Source: Opitutaceae bacterium
Lineage (GTDB): Bacteria; Verrucomicrobiota; Verrucomicrobiia; Opitutales; Opitutaceae
Direction of reading: 5' to 3'
NCBI GenBank assembly: GCA_016711225.1
Contig: JADJTK010000052.1
Location: 558,001-622,000 of the forward strand
Length of the DNA: 64,000 nucleotides
Shown here: positions 51,875 through 61,247 of the stretch, piece after piece
How the letters are laid out: every line of letters starts with the position of its first letter
Position numbering within the stretch: position 1 is the stretch's first letter
Notes under the pieces: generated by a model
Databases searched by the model: none
What the model saw: only the letters and a program-made list of their open reading frames with translations
Told to the model about the DNA's origin: nothing
Made by a program: the position numbers and the translations under genes

Positions 51875-52686
51875 CCCATGGCGACGGCATCCTGCGCGAT
51901 GATCGGGTCGGAGCCGGCGGTGTAGGTGCGGCCGGGCACGGCGGTCCAGGTGAAGAGGTCGGTGCTGGACTCGAGGGTGTAGATCAGGTCGGTCGCCTCA
52001 GCGCGGCGGGGGAAGGTGAGGGTGAGGACGCGGGCGTCGCCGGAGCCGGTGGTGTCGAGGACGATCGGGTTGGCGACCGGACCGCGGGCGGGGAGCGCGA
52101 AGGCGTAGCGGGCGAAGTTGGTCAGGCCGCAGCGATCAGGATCGGCGTTGGGGCCGGAGATCTCGTCGTTCGTGAGGTCCGTGCCGGAAAAGTTGGCGGT
52201 GCGCCACGCGGCGTAGCTCGGCGGGACCGCGGGGCCGAGGTACTCGACGGAGGCGATCGCCCCGGCGACGCGGATTGGGACCGCGGGGATGAGGAGCAGA
52301 CCGTCAGAGTCGGCGGTGATCTGGCCGGAGGCTTCGACGGCGCCATCGAGGCTGGTGATCCGATAGGTGAAACGGTCGCCGGAGTGGACGACGAGGCGCT
52401 GCAGGTTGCGCGGGGTGATGTCGACGGCGTAGGCGTCGTCCCAACCGGCGGGGGCGTTGCGGGCGCGCAGGAGGAAGATCGGCAATGACCAGGAGGTGGT
52501 TGTCTCCTGGATGCTGTGGCCTTCGGCGGGGTTCTCGGCGGTGCCCCAGACGACGTTGAGCATGTAGCCGCGGTTGCCGTCGGCTACGGTGCCGCGGTAG
52601 TCGTAGTCACCGAAGCGCATGACGTCCGTCGCGGGCACGTTGGAGAAGCCGGGGCGGCTCTCGTTGGTGCGCATGTGGTGGGGCAT
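51829..52686 (-). CDS. 3' part of a frameshifted secreted esterase: end of hydrolase region plus shared C-terminal module
   Basis: A 285-residue frame that continues the protein of 52584-55310 after a one-base shift at about 52715-52732. The restored reading passes from FGYHVSP into GGHGWGAVGGSA and then MPHHMRTNESRPGFSNVPAT. A beta domain resembling the one in the esterases at 38759 and 61362 follows (DITPRNLQRLVVHSGDRFTY). The shared module ends it from YAAWRTANFSGTDLTNDEIS. It has no signal peptide and its own ATG is probably not a real start. Confidence 0.82.
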   Translation of the reverse strand: MPHHMRTNESRPGFSNVPATDVMRFGDYDYRGTVADGNRGYMLNVVWGTAENPAEGHSIQETTTSWSLPIFLLRARNAPAGWDDAYAVDITPRNLQRLVVHSGDRFTYRITSLDGAVEASGQITADSDGLLLIPAVPIRVAGAIASVEYLGPAVPPSYAAWRTANFSGTDLTNDEISGPNADPDRCGLTNFARYAFALPARGPVANPIVLDTTGSGDARVLTLTFPRRAEATDLIYTLESSTDLFTWTAVPGRTYTAGSDPIIAQDAVAMGEASRRFLRLRITTP

Positions 52687-55310
52687 GGCGGAGCCCCCGA
52701 CGGCGCCCCAGCCGTGGCCGCCGGGGAGACGTGGTAGCCGAAACAGTGGCGGGAGTTGCGGATGTAGGCTTCGAAGTGGGCGCCTTGGGTGGGGTACTGG
52801 ATGGCGCCATCGGTGGTGCCGTGGCCGCTGGAGATGAGCGGGAAGTCGTCGGCGACGTGGGCGGCGAGGAAGGCGGCGACATCGCGGAAGGCGTAAACGG
52901 GCGTGCCGTCGTGGCGGAGATAGTAGTCGTAGGCCGGGTCGCCGAAGGGAAGGAGATGGACGGGGTTGGCGAGGGCAGGTGCACCGTAGTTACCCTCGAA
53001 ATCGCCGCCATAGGTGGGCGACGTGGCGTAGTCGGTCATGCCCTGGTTGCAGAAGACGCTCGTGACGACCTTGGGGAAGGCGAGGGCGAAGCCGTAGGCG
53101 CCGGAAGCGCCCATGGAATTGCCGTCGATGTGGAAGGAATGAGTGTTGAGAGAATGGTGACGCCGGCTCCAACGGAGGATCTGCATGATCCGGTATTGGA
53201 GGTAGTTGGCGACCGGACCGGAACGGGCGACACCGGCGGCGTGGGTGCCGTCGAAGGCGGCGGACTCGTGCATGCCGAAATACCAGGTAGGCAGGTAGGT
53301 GCCGTTGTGGTGGACATCGCCGACGCCGAAGGAGCTGTAGTCGGCGGCGCCGATGGGCATCGTGCCGTGGCCGTCGAGGTGCATGGTCGGCGTGGCGCCG
53401 CCGGTGGTGAAGCGGTCGTTCGTGAGGTAGAACGGCACCGCGTAGCCCAGGTAGCAGTCTTTGAAGAGGGCGTAGTCCATCCAGAGCGTGTAGCCGGTGT
53501 AGGCGACGCCGCCGGCGGTGTAGGCGACGTAGGGCACCGCGCCGAGCGGCTGGGCGGTCTCGGCGATGGCACCGGTAGTGTCGGCGGGACCGAAGGAGAT
53601 GTCCTCGACGCCGCCGGCGACGGTGGTGACGGCGTAGTAATAGGTGCCGGCGGTCTCGTGGGTGGTGTGGACGAAGAGGCCGGTGCCTGCCGCGAGCTGC
53701 GGGCCGAGCGGCTGGATCACATGGCGCGCGATGATGCGCGGCTGGATGCGCGGTTCGGTGCTGGTGAGCAGTGCGCCCTGGCGGGTGTACATTTCCTTGA
53801 AGCGCGCGGTGCCCTCGGGGAGCTCGGCGAGGACCGTGGCGGCGGCGCGGTTGGCCGCGGTGATCGGTGCTGTGTGGCGATAGACGCGATACCGCTCGCC
53901 GGTGATGGTGGTGTTCTCCCGCCAGGTGAGAAAGGTCTGACCTTCGCGGAAGAAACCGGCGAGGCCGGTCGTGGGCGCGGCGGGAGTGGTGACGCTGACG
54001 GCCGCGGTCTGCGCGGAGGTGTTGGGTACTGCGTCGTAGGCGGCGACAGTGTAGCGATAGGAGGTGGCGGCGGTCAGACCGGTGTCGGAGTAGGACGCAG
54101 TGGCGCTGGTGCCGATCGACGCGAGGGCGCCGGCGCCGGTCGCGCGGTAGATCCGGTAACCGGTGACGCCAATGTTGTCGGTCGAGGCGGTCCAGGTGAG
54201 CGAGACGGTGGTGGGTGTCGGGGCCGTGACGGTGAGGTTGGTGGGGATGCTCGGGGCCTGAGTGTCGGGAGCGCTGGCGGGTTGTCCGTCCCATCCCGCC
54301 ATGCGGGCGAGCATCCACCACATGGCCTTGGCGACGCGAACGGCGCCGACTTCGCCGAAGTGGTAGGCCGAGTATGGACTCACGCCGTTGTCGGGATGGA
54401 AGACCGGGAAGGTGCGGGTGCGGCCGAGGTCGTCGGTCCATGTGCCCGTGGCGGCCTGGCCGGCGTTGTTGTGCGAGAGGATGTCGGCGAAGTCGAAGAG
54501 GATGCCGTTGTGAGCTGTCACCCAGGCGCGGATGCGCGAGTGCTTGAGTTCCCGGGCGTAGCCCTTCTCGTTCTGGTCGAAGTACTGGTAGTCGTCGGAA
54601 TTGTCGACCGGGCCGGTGGTATAGAACGGCTTGATCGCGAGGCCTGCGGCGGCGCAGTGGTCGACGTAGGACTGGGTGGCCGTGAGGTAGGTGTCCAGGT
54701 TGACGGAGTTGCCGGTGATGGCCTGGTCTTCGGCGTCGAGGCCCCAGCAGCGGTCGTCCTGTGGGCCGTAGACGGAGCGCCCGGACCAATGGACGCGGTA
54801 GACGGGATCGATGGCCGAAGCGCGGTTGGGGGCGTAGGGGATCCAGGTCATGTCCCAGCACCAGCCGAAGCCGATGGCGGTGACGCCTTGGCTGCTGTAG
54901 CGCTCAAGGAGGGGAGGGATCACCGTCGTGACCGTCTCGGTGTTGGTGAACCAGGCGTCTTCGCCGCCGTAGCCGCGGATGACGCGCAGGCGCGGGTTGG
55001 CGGGATTGAACGCGGGGTAGGACGGGTTTGGATCCCCGAAGTACTGGATGTCGTCCATCATCGCGGCGATCGCGGGGTGCGCGGCGCTTTGAGCCGCAAG
55101 CAACTGGGGCCCGTAGCAGTAGGCGGTGGAGTGCGACTCGCCCGCCACGTAGACGAGCATCTGGCGGACCTGAGCGATGTATTGCGCCGGGATGTTGTCG
55201 AAGGCGGCGACGGCGTGGTGGTCGGCGATGATGGGAGCGGCCGGGGTTTGGGCCGGGGCTGTAAGGGCGAGCAGCAACCCGAGCCAGGCGAGGAGAAGAT
55301 GGCGGAGCAT
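52584..55310 (-). CDS. 5' part of a frameshifted secreted alpha/beta-hydrolase esterase with N-terminal unknown domain and FN3
   Basis: ATG 55310 starts signal peptide MLRHLLLAWLGLLLALTAPA. Residues about 25-340 are an unrecognised domain with VYVAGESHSTAYCYG and GFGWCWDMTWIPYAP; they may be SGNH-like but lack clear blocks III and V. An FN3 domain occupies about 350-435. An alpha/beta-hydrolase follows (about 440-890), with nucleophile elbow HIDGNSMGASGAYGFALAFP, related to the esterases at 38759 and 61362. The last about 40 residues of this frame are out-of-register (Pro/Thr/Ala-rich). The true continuation is 51829-52686, giving a protein of about 1160 residues. The shift lies in a CCCCGGCGGCC run where one G appears to be missing. 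Confidence 0.83.
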   Translation of the reverse strand: MLRHLLLAWLGLLLALTAPAQTPAAPIIADHHAVAAFDNIPAQYIAQVRQMLVYVAGESHSTAYCYGPQLLAAQSAAHPAIAAMMDDIQYFGDPNPSYPAFNPANPRLRVIRGYGGEDAWFTNTETVTTVIPPLLERYSSQGVTAIGFGWCWDMTWIPYAPNRASAIDPVYRVHWSGRSVYGPQDDRCWGLDAEDQAITGNSVNLDTYLTATQSYVDHCAAAGLAIKPFYTTGPVDNSDDYQYFDQNEKGYARELKHSRIRAWVTAHNGILFDFADILSHNNAGQAATGTWTDDLGRTRTFPVFHPDNGVSPYSAYHFGEVGAVRVAKAMWWMLARMAGWDGQPASAPDTQAPSIPTNLTVTAPTPTTVSLTWTASTDNIGVTGYRIYRATGAGALASIGTSATASYSDTGLTAATSYRYTVAAYDAVPNTSAQTAAVSVTTPAAPTTGLAGFFREGQTFLTWRENTTITGERYRVYRHTAPITAANRAAATVLAELPEGTARFKEMYTRQGALLTSTEPRIQPRIIARHVIQPLGPQLAAGTGLFVHTTHETAGTYYYAVTTVAGGVEDISFGPADTTGAIAETAQPLGAVPYVAYTAGGVAYTGYTLWMDYALFKDCYLGYAVPFYLTNDRFTTGGATPTMHLDGHGTMPIGAADYSSFGVGDVHHNGTYLPTWYFGMHESAAFDGTHAAGVARSGPVANYLQYRIMQILRWSRRHHSLNTHSFHIDGNSMGASGAYGFALAFPKVVTSVFCNQGMTDYATSPTYGGDFEGNYGAPALANPVHLLPFGDPAYDYYLRHDGTPVYAFRDVAAFLAAHVADDFPLISSGHGTTDGAIQYPTQGAHFEAYIRNSRHCFGYHVSPAATAGAPSGAPPCPTTCAPTRAAPASPTCPRRTSCASVTTTTAAP

Positions 55311-55360
55311 GGTGATGGGCGGATAATGAATGATGAGCGAAACGGGAGAGCGGAGGACGG

Positions 55361-55383
55361 AGCTTTTGCGCGGCGCAAAACCT
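55361..55383. repeat. REP-like palindrome, copy 6
   Basis: AGCTTTTGCGC / GCGCAAAACCT followed by TAGGCGCCTGGCGGC, in the spacer between the esterase start (55310) and the paralogue B stop (55460). Confidence 0.8.
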
Positions 55384-55459
55384 TAGGCGCCTGGCGGCGC
55401 GGTTGAGGGGAGAAAATGGAGAAATCAGGGGCGAGAATGCAGAGTGCAGAACGGGGTGA

Positions 55460-57361
55460 TCACGGAGACGCTGTGACACGGAGCCGGAGGAAACGGCGGG
55501 GGGCCGCGCCCGTTGCCACGGCATCCTGCGCGGTGATTGAGCCGGATCCGGCGGTGTAGGTCTGGCCGGGCACGGCGGTCCACGTGACGAGGTCAGTGCT
55601 GGACTCGAGCGTGTAGGTCAGGTCGGTCGCGGTGCCGCGGCGCGGGAAGGTGAGGGTGAGCACGCGGGCGTCGCCGGAGCCTGAGGTGTTCAGGATGATC
55701 GGATTCGCGACGGTGCCGCGGGCGGGGAGGTTGAAGGCGTAGCGGGCGAGATTTGACAGGCCGGTGGAGTCAGGATCGGCGTTGGGGCCGGACACGGCGT
55801 CGTTGGTCAGATCGGTGCCGGTGAAGTTCGCGGTGCGCCAGGTGGCGTAGGTGGCGGGCGGGGCGAGGGCGACTTGGTAGGCGTGGATGACGGGGGAGTC
55901 GCCGTAGGCGCCGTACTGAGAGACGTAGATACGATTGGTGGCGGGATCGTAGGCGGCGCCGGCGAGGGTGTGGTGGCCGTGGGGGCCGAACGGCAGCGGG
56001 ATCTCCCACGTGGCGTAGGGGACGGCCTGCCAGGGCTGGAGCTCGCCGGCGCCGACGCGAGCGAGGTCGGAGGCGCGGTAGGCCCAGACGTAGGCGACAT
56101 AGGGGAACGAGTGCGTGCCTTTGCCCTGGCCGGCGGGATCGTAGATGTAGATTACCTCGCCGTTGGTTCCGGGAACGGGCGTGCGGTCGAGCGCAGGATC
56201 GGCGGTGCCCAGCCCATAGCCTGGTACTCCGACACCGCTTGTGCCAATCAGGAGCACGCTGTCGGTGCCGACGGGGAACACCGCGCCGGCCACGCTGGTG
56301 TTCATGTTGTACTGGGGATTCAATTCCGTGGAGTTGCCCCAGGTGCCGAGCGTCGAGTGCTCATAAGTGTAGCCGACGAGCAGGTGTGCAGGGGTCGGTG
56401 CGGCGCCGAGGGTGGCGGGATCGAAGACGCTCACCGTGGGGCCGTAGGAGGAGCGGCTGACGATGCAGACGCCACTGAGTCCGGTGAGCACGGGGCCGCC
56501 GAGCGCGGCTCGCCACTCCGGTGGGATGTGCGCCATGTAGCCGCCAACCCAGCCCGGATTCTGGTTGCCGACAGTGAACATGCCCGCGAAATCGCCACTG
56601 CGGGACAGATCGAGACTCGAGGTGAAATGCGAGCGAGTGGCGCTGCCGCCCGCGTCGTAGTAGACGTAAGAGGTGCCGATCAGGCGGCCGCCGTGGACGA
56701 GCAGGCCACCGACTTTGCACCCTTCCATCGCGGAGCCACCGGGGCCGACGGCTTCGAGGTGGCCCTCGGTGATGTCGGTTTGGTCCTGGAGGACCGGGGC
56801 AACCGGCAACGTGAAGTAGTCGGAAGAGACGACGAGCTCGGGAATGGCGACCTCGCCGACAAGCTGGTACCAGTCGTGGCCGCGAACGAAGAGCGAGTTG
56901 TTGGTCGGGTTGAAGCCGATGGCGTTGCCGCCGTAAGCGTAGACGTTGTCCTCGTCACCGGGTAGACGGAACGCGCCGAGGTAGGTGAGGTGCTCGGAGC
57001 GGACGAGCCGGGGGTTCTCAGCGGCGTCGGTCGTGACGGTGACGGCGGCGCACAGGGCGCTCACGTTGTTGGCGGCGTCGCGCGCGGCGATGCGGTAGGC
57101 GTGCGCGGAGCCGGGCGCGAGGCCGGTGTCGATGAAGGTGTTGTCGGAGTGAGTGCGGAGAAGAGTGCCGTCGCGATAGATGTCGTACGCGGTGACGGCG
57201 GTGTCGTCTTCGGCCTGGGTCCAGTAGAGCACCGTGCTGGTGGATGAGACGGTGGTGCCGGCGAGGTTTTCCGGAACCGAGGGCGGGGTGCTGTCGGTCT
57301 GGGCGGAGAGGGTGGCTGCGAGGACCGAGGCGAAAGCGAGGAGCAGACGGCGCGGGTTCAT
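55460..57361 (-). CDS. Secreted protein of unknown type (FN3 plus propeller-like domain) with shared C-terminal module; paralogue B
   Basis: A 633-residue secreted protein with signal peptide MNPRRLLLAFASVLAATLSA. Its layout matches paralogue A at 49791-51695 segment by segment: FN3 (VLYWTQAEDDTAVTAYDIYR), then HLTYLGAFRLPGDE, GFNPTNNSLFVRGHDWYQL, LLVGYTYEHSTLGTWGNSTE, AAYDPATNRIYVSQYGAYG, and the shared module from YATWRTANFTGTDLTNDAVS. The function is unknown. The repeat of GHDWYQLVGE and YEHSTLGTWGNSTE in both copies marks the likely functional face. Confidence 0.84.
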   Translation of the reverse strand: MNPRRLLLAFASVLAATLSAQTDSTPPSVPENLAGTTVSSTSTVLYWTQAEDDTAVTAYDIYRDGTLLRTHSDNTFIDTGLAPGSAHAYRIAARDAANNVSALCAAVTVTTDAAENPRLVRSEHLTYLGAFRLPGDEDNVYAYGGNAIGFNPTNNSLFVRGHDWYQLVGEVAIPELVVSSDYFTLPVAPVLQDQTDITEGHLEAVGPGGSAMEGCKVGGLLVHGGRLIGTSYVYYDAGGSATRSHFTSSLDLSRSGDFAGMFTVGNQNPGWVGGYMAHIPPEWRAALGGPVLTGLSGVCIVSRSSYGPTVSVFDPATLGAAPTPAHLLVGYTYEHSTLGTWGNSTELNPQYNMNTSVAGAVFPVGTDSVLLIGTSGVGVPGYGLGTADPALDRTPVPGTNGEVIYIYDPAGQGKGTHSFPYVAYVWAYRASDLARVGAGELQPWQAVPYATWEIPLPFGPHGHHTLAGAAYDPATNRIYVSQYGAYGDSPVIHAYQVALAPPATYATWRTANFTGTDLTNDAVSGPNADPDSTGLSNLARYAFNLPARGTVANPIILNTSGSGDARVLTLTFPRRGTATDLTYTLESSTDLVTWTAVPGQTYTAGSGSITAQDAVATGAAPRRFLRLRVTASP

Positions 57362-57440
57362 GATGGGAGCGAGAGAGGCGAAGGGAGGAAGACGGAGGGC
57401 AGAGGGCTGTAAGGCTGAGTCGTCCCGCTATGGGAACAGG

Positions 57441-60400
57441 CTACGGGGAGGCGGTGATGCGTACGCGCAGGAAGCGGCAAGGGGTGGAGCCCAGTGCCAC
57501 GGCGTCCTGAGCGGTGATCGAGTCGGGGCCGGCGGTGTAGGTGCGGCCCTCGACGGCGGTCCAGGTGATGAGGTCGGTGCTGGACTCGAGGGTGTAGGTT
57601 AGTCCGGGAGCAGCAGTACGGCGCGGGAAGGTGAGGGTGAGCACGCGGCCAGCGGCGGTGTCGGCGGTGCCGAGCACGACAGGATTGGTGACGCGTCCGC
57701 GGGCGAGGAGGGCGAACGCGTAGCGGGCGAAGTTGTTCAGACCGCAGCCATCGGGATCGGAGAGCGGGCCGGAGATGGCGTCGTTGGTAAGGTCGGGGCC
57801 GAAGAAGTTGGCGGCGCGCCACGTAGCGTAGACTAGCGGCGTGACGTATTCGAACGCGCCGAGATCGGGGGCGGCATCGCGCGGAATGAGGTCGAAGTCG
57901 GCGGTGACAGAGGCGAGCACAGCGCCTTGGCCGATTGCGGTTGCGGCAGTGGCGACGAGGTGGAAATCGTCGGCAAAGAGGGCGGAGGGGACGTCGCCGA
58001 AGAGGTTGTGGTGGGCGGTGACGCCGGTATCGAGGGTGGGCTGGCCGCGCACGATGTTGTTGGCGATCTCGGTATCGCGGGCGAAGGCGCTGCAGCGCAG
58101 CCCGCGGGCGGAGGCGGCGACGCGCCAGGCGGTGTTGTGGGCGATCCGGACGTGCTCGACCTGGGCGAGTTCGATGGGTTCGTCGGGCGTGATGCCGTCG
58201 GAGCGATCCATGATGATGACGTTGTTGCGGGCGAGCGACCACGCGGCGTGGACGGCGGCGGTACCGCTGGGATTGCCGAACGCGATGCCGCGGTCGCAAC
58301 CGTAGATGAAGTTGCGCTCGATGAGGGCGCCGCGGGTCTCATGCCACAGGAAGATCGCGGCCCGGCCGCCGCCGGTGAGCCCGCGCACGCCGTCGAATTC
58401 GTTGTCGGCGAACTCCCAGTTGCACAGGCCCATCATGTCGATGGCGGCGATGTAGTCGCCGCTGTATGAAGTCTCCGGTGGCAGCGCGGTGTTCTCGAAG
58501 CGGCAGCCCTTCACCCAACCGCGGTGCACGTGGGTGCCGGTGGGCGTTATCGTGCCCTTGATGCAGCGCATGCCGGTCTCGAGAAAACGGCAGTTCTCGA
58601 TGCGGATGTCGGAAGGTACGGGCGCGACGGAGGCCTCAAGCTTGATCGCGTAGGCGCCGAAGCCCTCGAAGGTGAGGCCGCGTATGGTGACGAGGGAGGA
58701 GGTGTTGATCCAGAGGCCGTCGGCGTTGTCGGAGCGGTCGGCGAAGCCGTTGCCGCGGAGGGTGACGGCGGCGGGATTGCCGGAGGCGCTGCAGAGGGTG
58801 ACTCCGCTCACGCCGGCGAGCGTGATCCACGTGCCGCCGGCGGAGTTGCGTACCGTGGTGAGATCGTAGAGACCATCGGTGAGCTGGATAAGGTCGTTGG
58901 CCCGGGCCCCGCTGCAGGCGGCGCGGAGCTCTGCGACGGTGGAGACCGCCACGGTGCGGCGGCGGATCGGGAAGTCGTCGACGGTGACGAGGACGTCGTC
59001 GGTGTAGGTTGTGCCTCCGGACGTGACGGTGCAGCGGAAGGTGTAGTCGCCGCCGGTCTCGAAGTAGACGGCGGTGTGCGGGTTGGTCGGGTTGACGATG
59101 CGGGCGTCGGCCGGGCCGGAGACTTGGGACCACGCGAGCGGAGTGGACAGGGTGAGACCGGAGAACGTGGCTTCGAGGCAGGTGCCGCCTTGGACCGTGA
59201 TCGTGCGGTCGGCGCCAGCGTAAAGGGTGGGCGTGGGAGTGGTGACGACGGCGGCGGCGGTGGCGGGGCCTTCATTGCCGGCAGCGTCGACAGCGGCTAC
59301 GGTGTAGCTGAAGGACGAGGCGACGGGCAGGGCGGCGTCGGTGAAGGTGAGGGCCGCGGTGGAGGTGCGGAGCGTGCCGTTGCGGTAAATCCGGTATGTG
59401 GTGACGCCGACGTTGTCGGTGGCGGCGGACCAGGAGAGGGATGCGGAATCGGTGCCGACGAGCGCGGCGGTGAAGTTGCCCGGTGCGGTCGGAGGGACGA
59501 TGTCGATGGTCGACGCGTAGCGCAGGCGGAGGGTTGGGCGGAGGTCGGTGGCGCCATACTCGCGGGCGATGAGGTAGAGGCTGCGGTAGAGGGCGCGGTG
59601 TTGGAACATGACGCCGAAATTGCCGGCCGGGTTGGTCAACCAGCCTTGGACGGAGGCGGTGATATCCGCCTCGATGGCGGTTGCGCCGGCGGCGAGCGAA
59701 CCGGTCGCAAGCGCGGTGGCGCCGTAGGTCGGGGCGGTGGCCCAGGTGACGCCGGAGGCATTGTCGTTGCCGTTGCCGGTGCCCTCGGTCCAGGCGGAGG
59801 TGATCGGGAAGAGGTCCCAGGTGGTGGCGGAGGTCTGGGCACCGTCGATGTTGAGGACGAGGGTGGCGGATTCGAGACCGGTGGTGGAGACACCGGAGAG
59901 ATCGAAGAAGAAGAGGCCGCGGCTGCGTGCCGGGGAGCCGTCGTTGTAGACATTGAGCGTGGCGGAGGCGCCGAAGTTGTCGTTCCCGCCCCAGTGGGCG
60001 GAGATGAAGGTGTCGCGATGGGGCGAGGTGGCGCCCGACTCGTGCCGGAGTTCGACGGTGGGCGCATCGGCGGCGCGAACACAGTAGTGGGCGGCGGGGC
60101 CCCAGCCGGCGGCGCTGTTGGCGCGGACGTGGCAGTACCAGGTGCCGGGCGCAGCGAGGGAGGCGGAGGTGGCGGCGGTCGTGCCTTCGGCAGTGGTGTC
60201 TGGTTCGGTCCAGGGGGACTGGTCGATGGTCCAGCTGTAGGCGGTGGGCGCGGGGCCGGAGTCGTGGGTGAAGGTGAACGTTGGAGACAAGCCGGTGGTC
60301 AGCGTCTTGTAGGGATGCGTGGGCGAGCTGACGACGAGGAGGGGAAGGTTGGCGCCGTCGGGGGCGGCGTTGTCGAAGACGATGGCGCGAAGCTTCTCAG

Positions 60401-61247
60401 CCATGTCGACGGTGAGCATCGAACGGATGTTGTAGCCGCTGTCGCGCTGGTAGAAGAGGCCCGCGGCGTTATGGGCGGTCTCCAGCAACTGGCCCTCGCC
60501 GCCGAGGTAGGAGGGGTGCACGCCATCGCCGAGCAGCACGGTGGCCCAATCATTCGGATGCAGGGCCATGAATACGCCGTGGAGATCGACGAGCGGAATG
60601 CGCATCCGCGCGGCGACGGCGCGGACGACGGTGTTGGCCTCGGCGACGCGGGTGTCGTAGCCGGTGCAGGGCGGGATGGTGCTGAGGATCGGGACGATGC
60701 CCGCATCGATGTTGATCTGGATGAACCGTTCGAGTTGGGCGTCGTAGGTGGCGGGACTCCAGCCGGACTGGTGGATGTCGTTGGTTCCGTACATGGTGAG
60801 CGACCACGAGGGGTTGGCCCGGGCGATCGCATCGTCGACGGCGGCGAGGGCGTTGGGGACGCGCCAGCCGGACTCGCAGCAGTAGCTGCCGCCCTTGAAG
60901 TTGTGGAGCGGGTTGTCGGCGGAGTTTCGCGTCGCTCCCATCCAGAGCAGGGTCGGCAGGTAGTCGTGTCCGTCGGCCGGTTGGGAGGAGATCAGGCTCC
61001 AGCTGCAGAGGGCACCCAGGTAGGCGTTGGAGTTGCTGATACTGTCACCCCACTGGCCGAGGATGCCGGGTGCGCGGCCGAGGGCGTCGCCGCGCAGCTT
61101 GATGGCGCGGAGGTGCGCCTTCATCTCCGGCGTGATTGGGCTCACGAAGCCGCGGCGGATGGTGTGGACGCTCTCCTGTGCGTGGACGAACGGGGAGAGC
61201 GCGAGGAGCAGCGCGGCGCAGGAGAGGAGGGAGCGGAGGAGTTTCAT
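57441..61247 (-). CDS. Secreted SGNH esterase / beta-helix polysaccharide enzyme fusion with shared C-terminal module
   Basis: A 1268-residue secreted protein; ATG 61247 gives signal peptide MKLLRSLLSCAALLLALSPF (an ATG 12 bases earlier is possible). In order: an SGNH hydrolase (about 40-290: GQWGDSISNSNAYL, MYGTNDIHQSGW, DGVHPSYLGG); an Ig/FN-like segment; a DNRLRE-type carbohydrate-binding domain (about 400-565: DTFISAHWGGNDNFGAS, WLTNPAGNFGVMF); an FN3 (about 570-655); a PKD-like domain (WSQVSGPADARIV); a pectate-lyase-like beta-helix (about 765-1120, beginning VSTVAELRAACSGARANDLI); and the shared module (from YATWRAANFFGPDLTNDAIS). Esterase and lyase-like activities in one chain would deacetylate and cut the same polymer. 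Confidence 0.88.
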   Translation of the reverse strand: MKLLRSLLSCAALLLALSPFVHAQESVHTIRRGFVSPITPEMKAHLRAIKLRGDALGRAPGILGQWGDSISNSNAYLGALCSWSLISSQPADGHDYLPTLLWMGATRNSADNPLHNFKGGSYCCESGWRVPNALAAVDDAIARANPSWSLTMYGTNDIHQSGWSPATYDAQLERFIQINIDAGIVPILSTIPPCTGYDTRVAEANTVVRAVAARMRIPLVDLHGVFMALHPNDWATVLLGDGVHPSYLGGEGQLLETAHNAAGLFYQRDSGYNIRSMLTVDMAEKLRAIVFDNAAPDGANLPLLVVSSPTHPYKTLTTGLSPTFTFTHDSGPAPTAYSWTIDQSPWTEPDTTAEGTTAATSASLAAPGTWYCHVRANSAAGWGPAAHYCVRAADAPTVELRHESGATSPHRDTFISAHWGGNDNFGASATLNVYNDGSPARSRGLFFFDLSGVSTTGLESATLVLNIDGAQTSATTWDLFPITSAWTEGTGNGNDNASGVTWATAPTYGATALATGSLAAGATAIEADITASVQGWLTNPAGNFGVMFQHRALYRSLYLIAREYGATDLRPTLRLRYASTIDIVPPTAPGNFTAALVGTDSASLSWSAATDNVGVTTYRIYRNGTLRTSTAALTFTDAALPVASSFSYTVAAVDAAGNEGPATAAAVVTTPTPTLYAGADRTITVQGGTCLEATFSGLTLSTPLAWSQVSGPADARIVNPTNPHTAVYFETGGDYTFRCTVTSGGTTYTDDVLVTVDDFPIRRRTVAVSTVAELRAACSGARANDLIQLTDGLYDLTTVRNSAGGTWITLAGVSGVTLCSASGNPAAVTLRGNGFADRSDNADGLWINTSSLVTIRGLTFEGFGAYAIKLEASVAPVPSDIRIENCRFLETGMRCIKGTITPTGTHVHRGWVKGCRFENTALPPETSYSGDYIAAIDMMGLCNWEFADNEFDGVRGLTGGGRAAIFLWHETRGALIERNFIYGCDRGIAFGNPSGTAAVHAAWSLARNNVIIMDRSDGITPDEPIELAQVEHVRIAHNTAWRVAASARGLRCSAFARDTEIANNIVRGQPTLDTGVTAHHNLFGDVPSALFADDFHLVATAATAIGQGAVLASVTADFDLIPRDAAPDLGAFEYVTPLVYATWRAANFFGPDLTNDAISGPLSDPDGCGLNNFARYAFALLARGRVTNPVVLGTADTAAGRVLTLTFPRRTAAPGLTYTLESSTDLITWTAVEGRTYTAGPDSITAQDAVALGSTPCRFLRVRITASP

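Noticed and set aside
14060..55383. CRISPR-like reading of the repeated palindromes
   Set aside because: Copies are far apart, separated by whole genes, and there is no regular spacer or cas gene.
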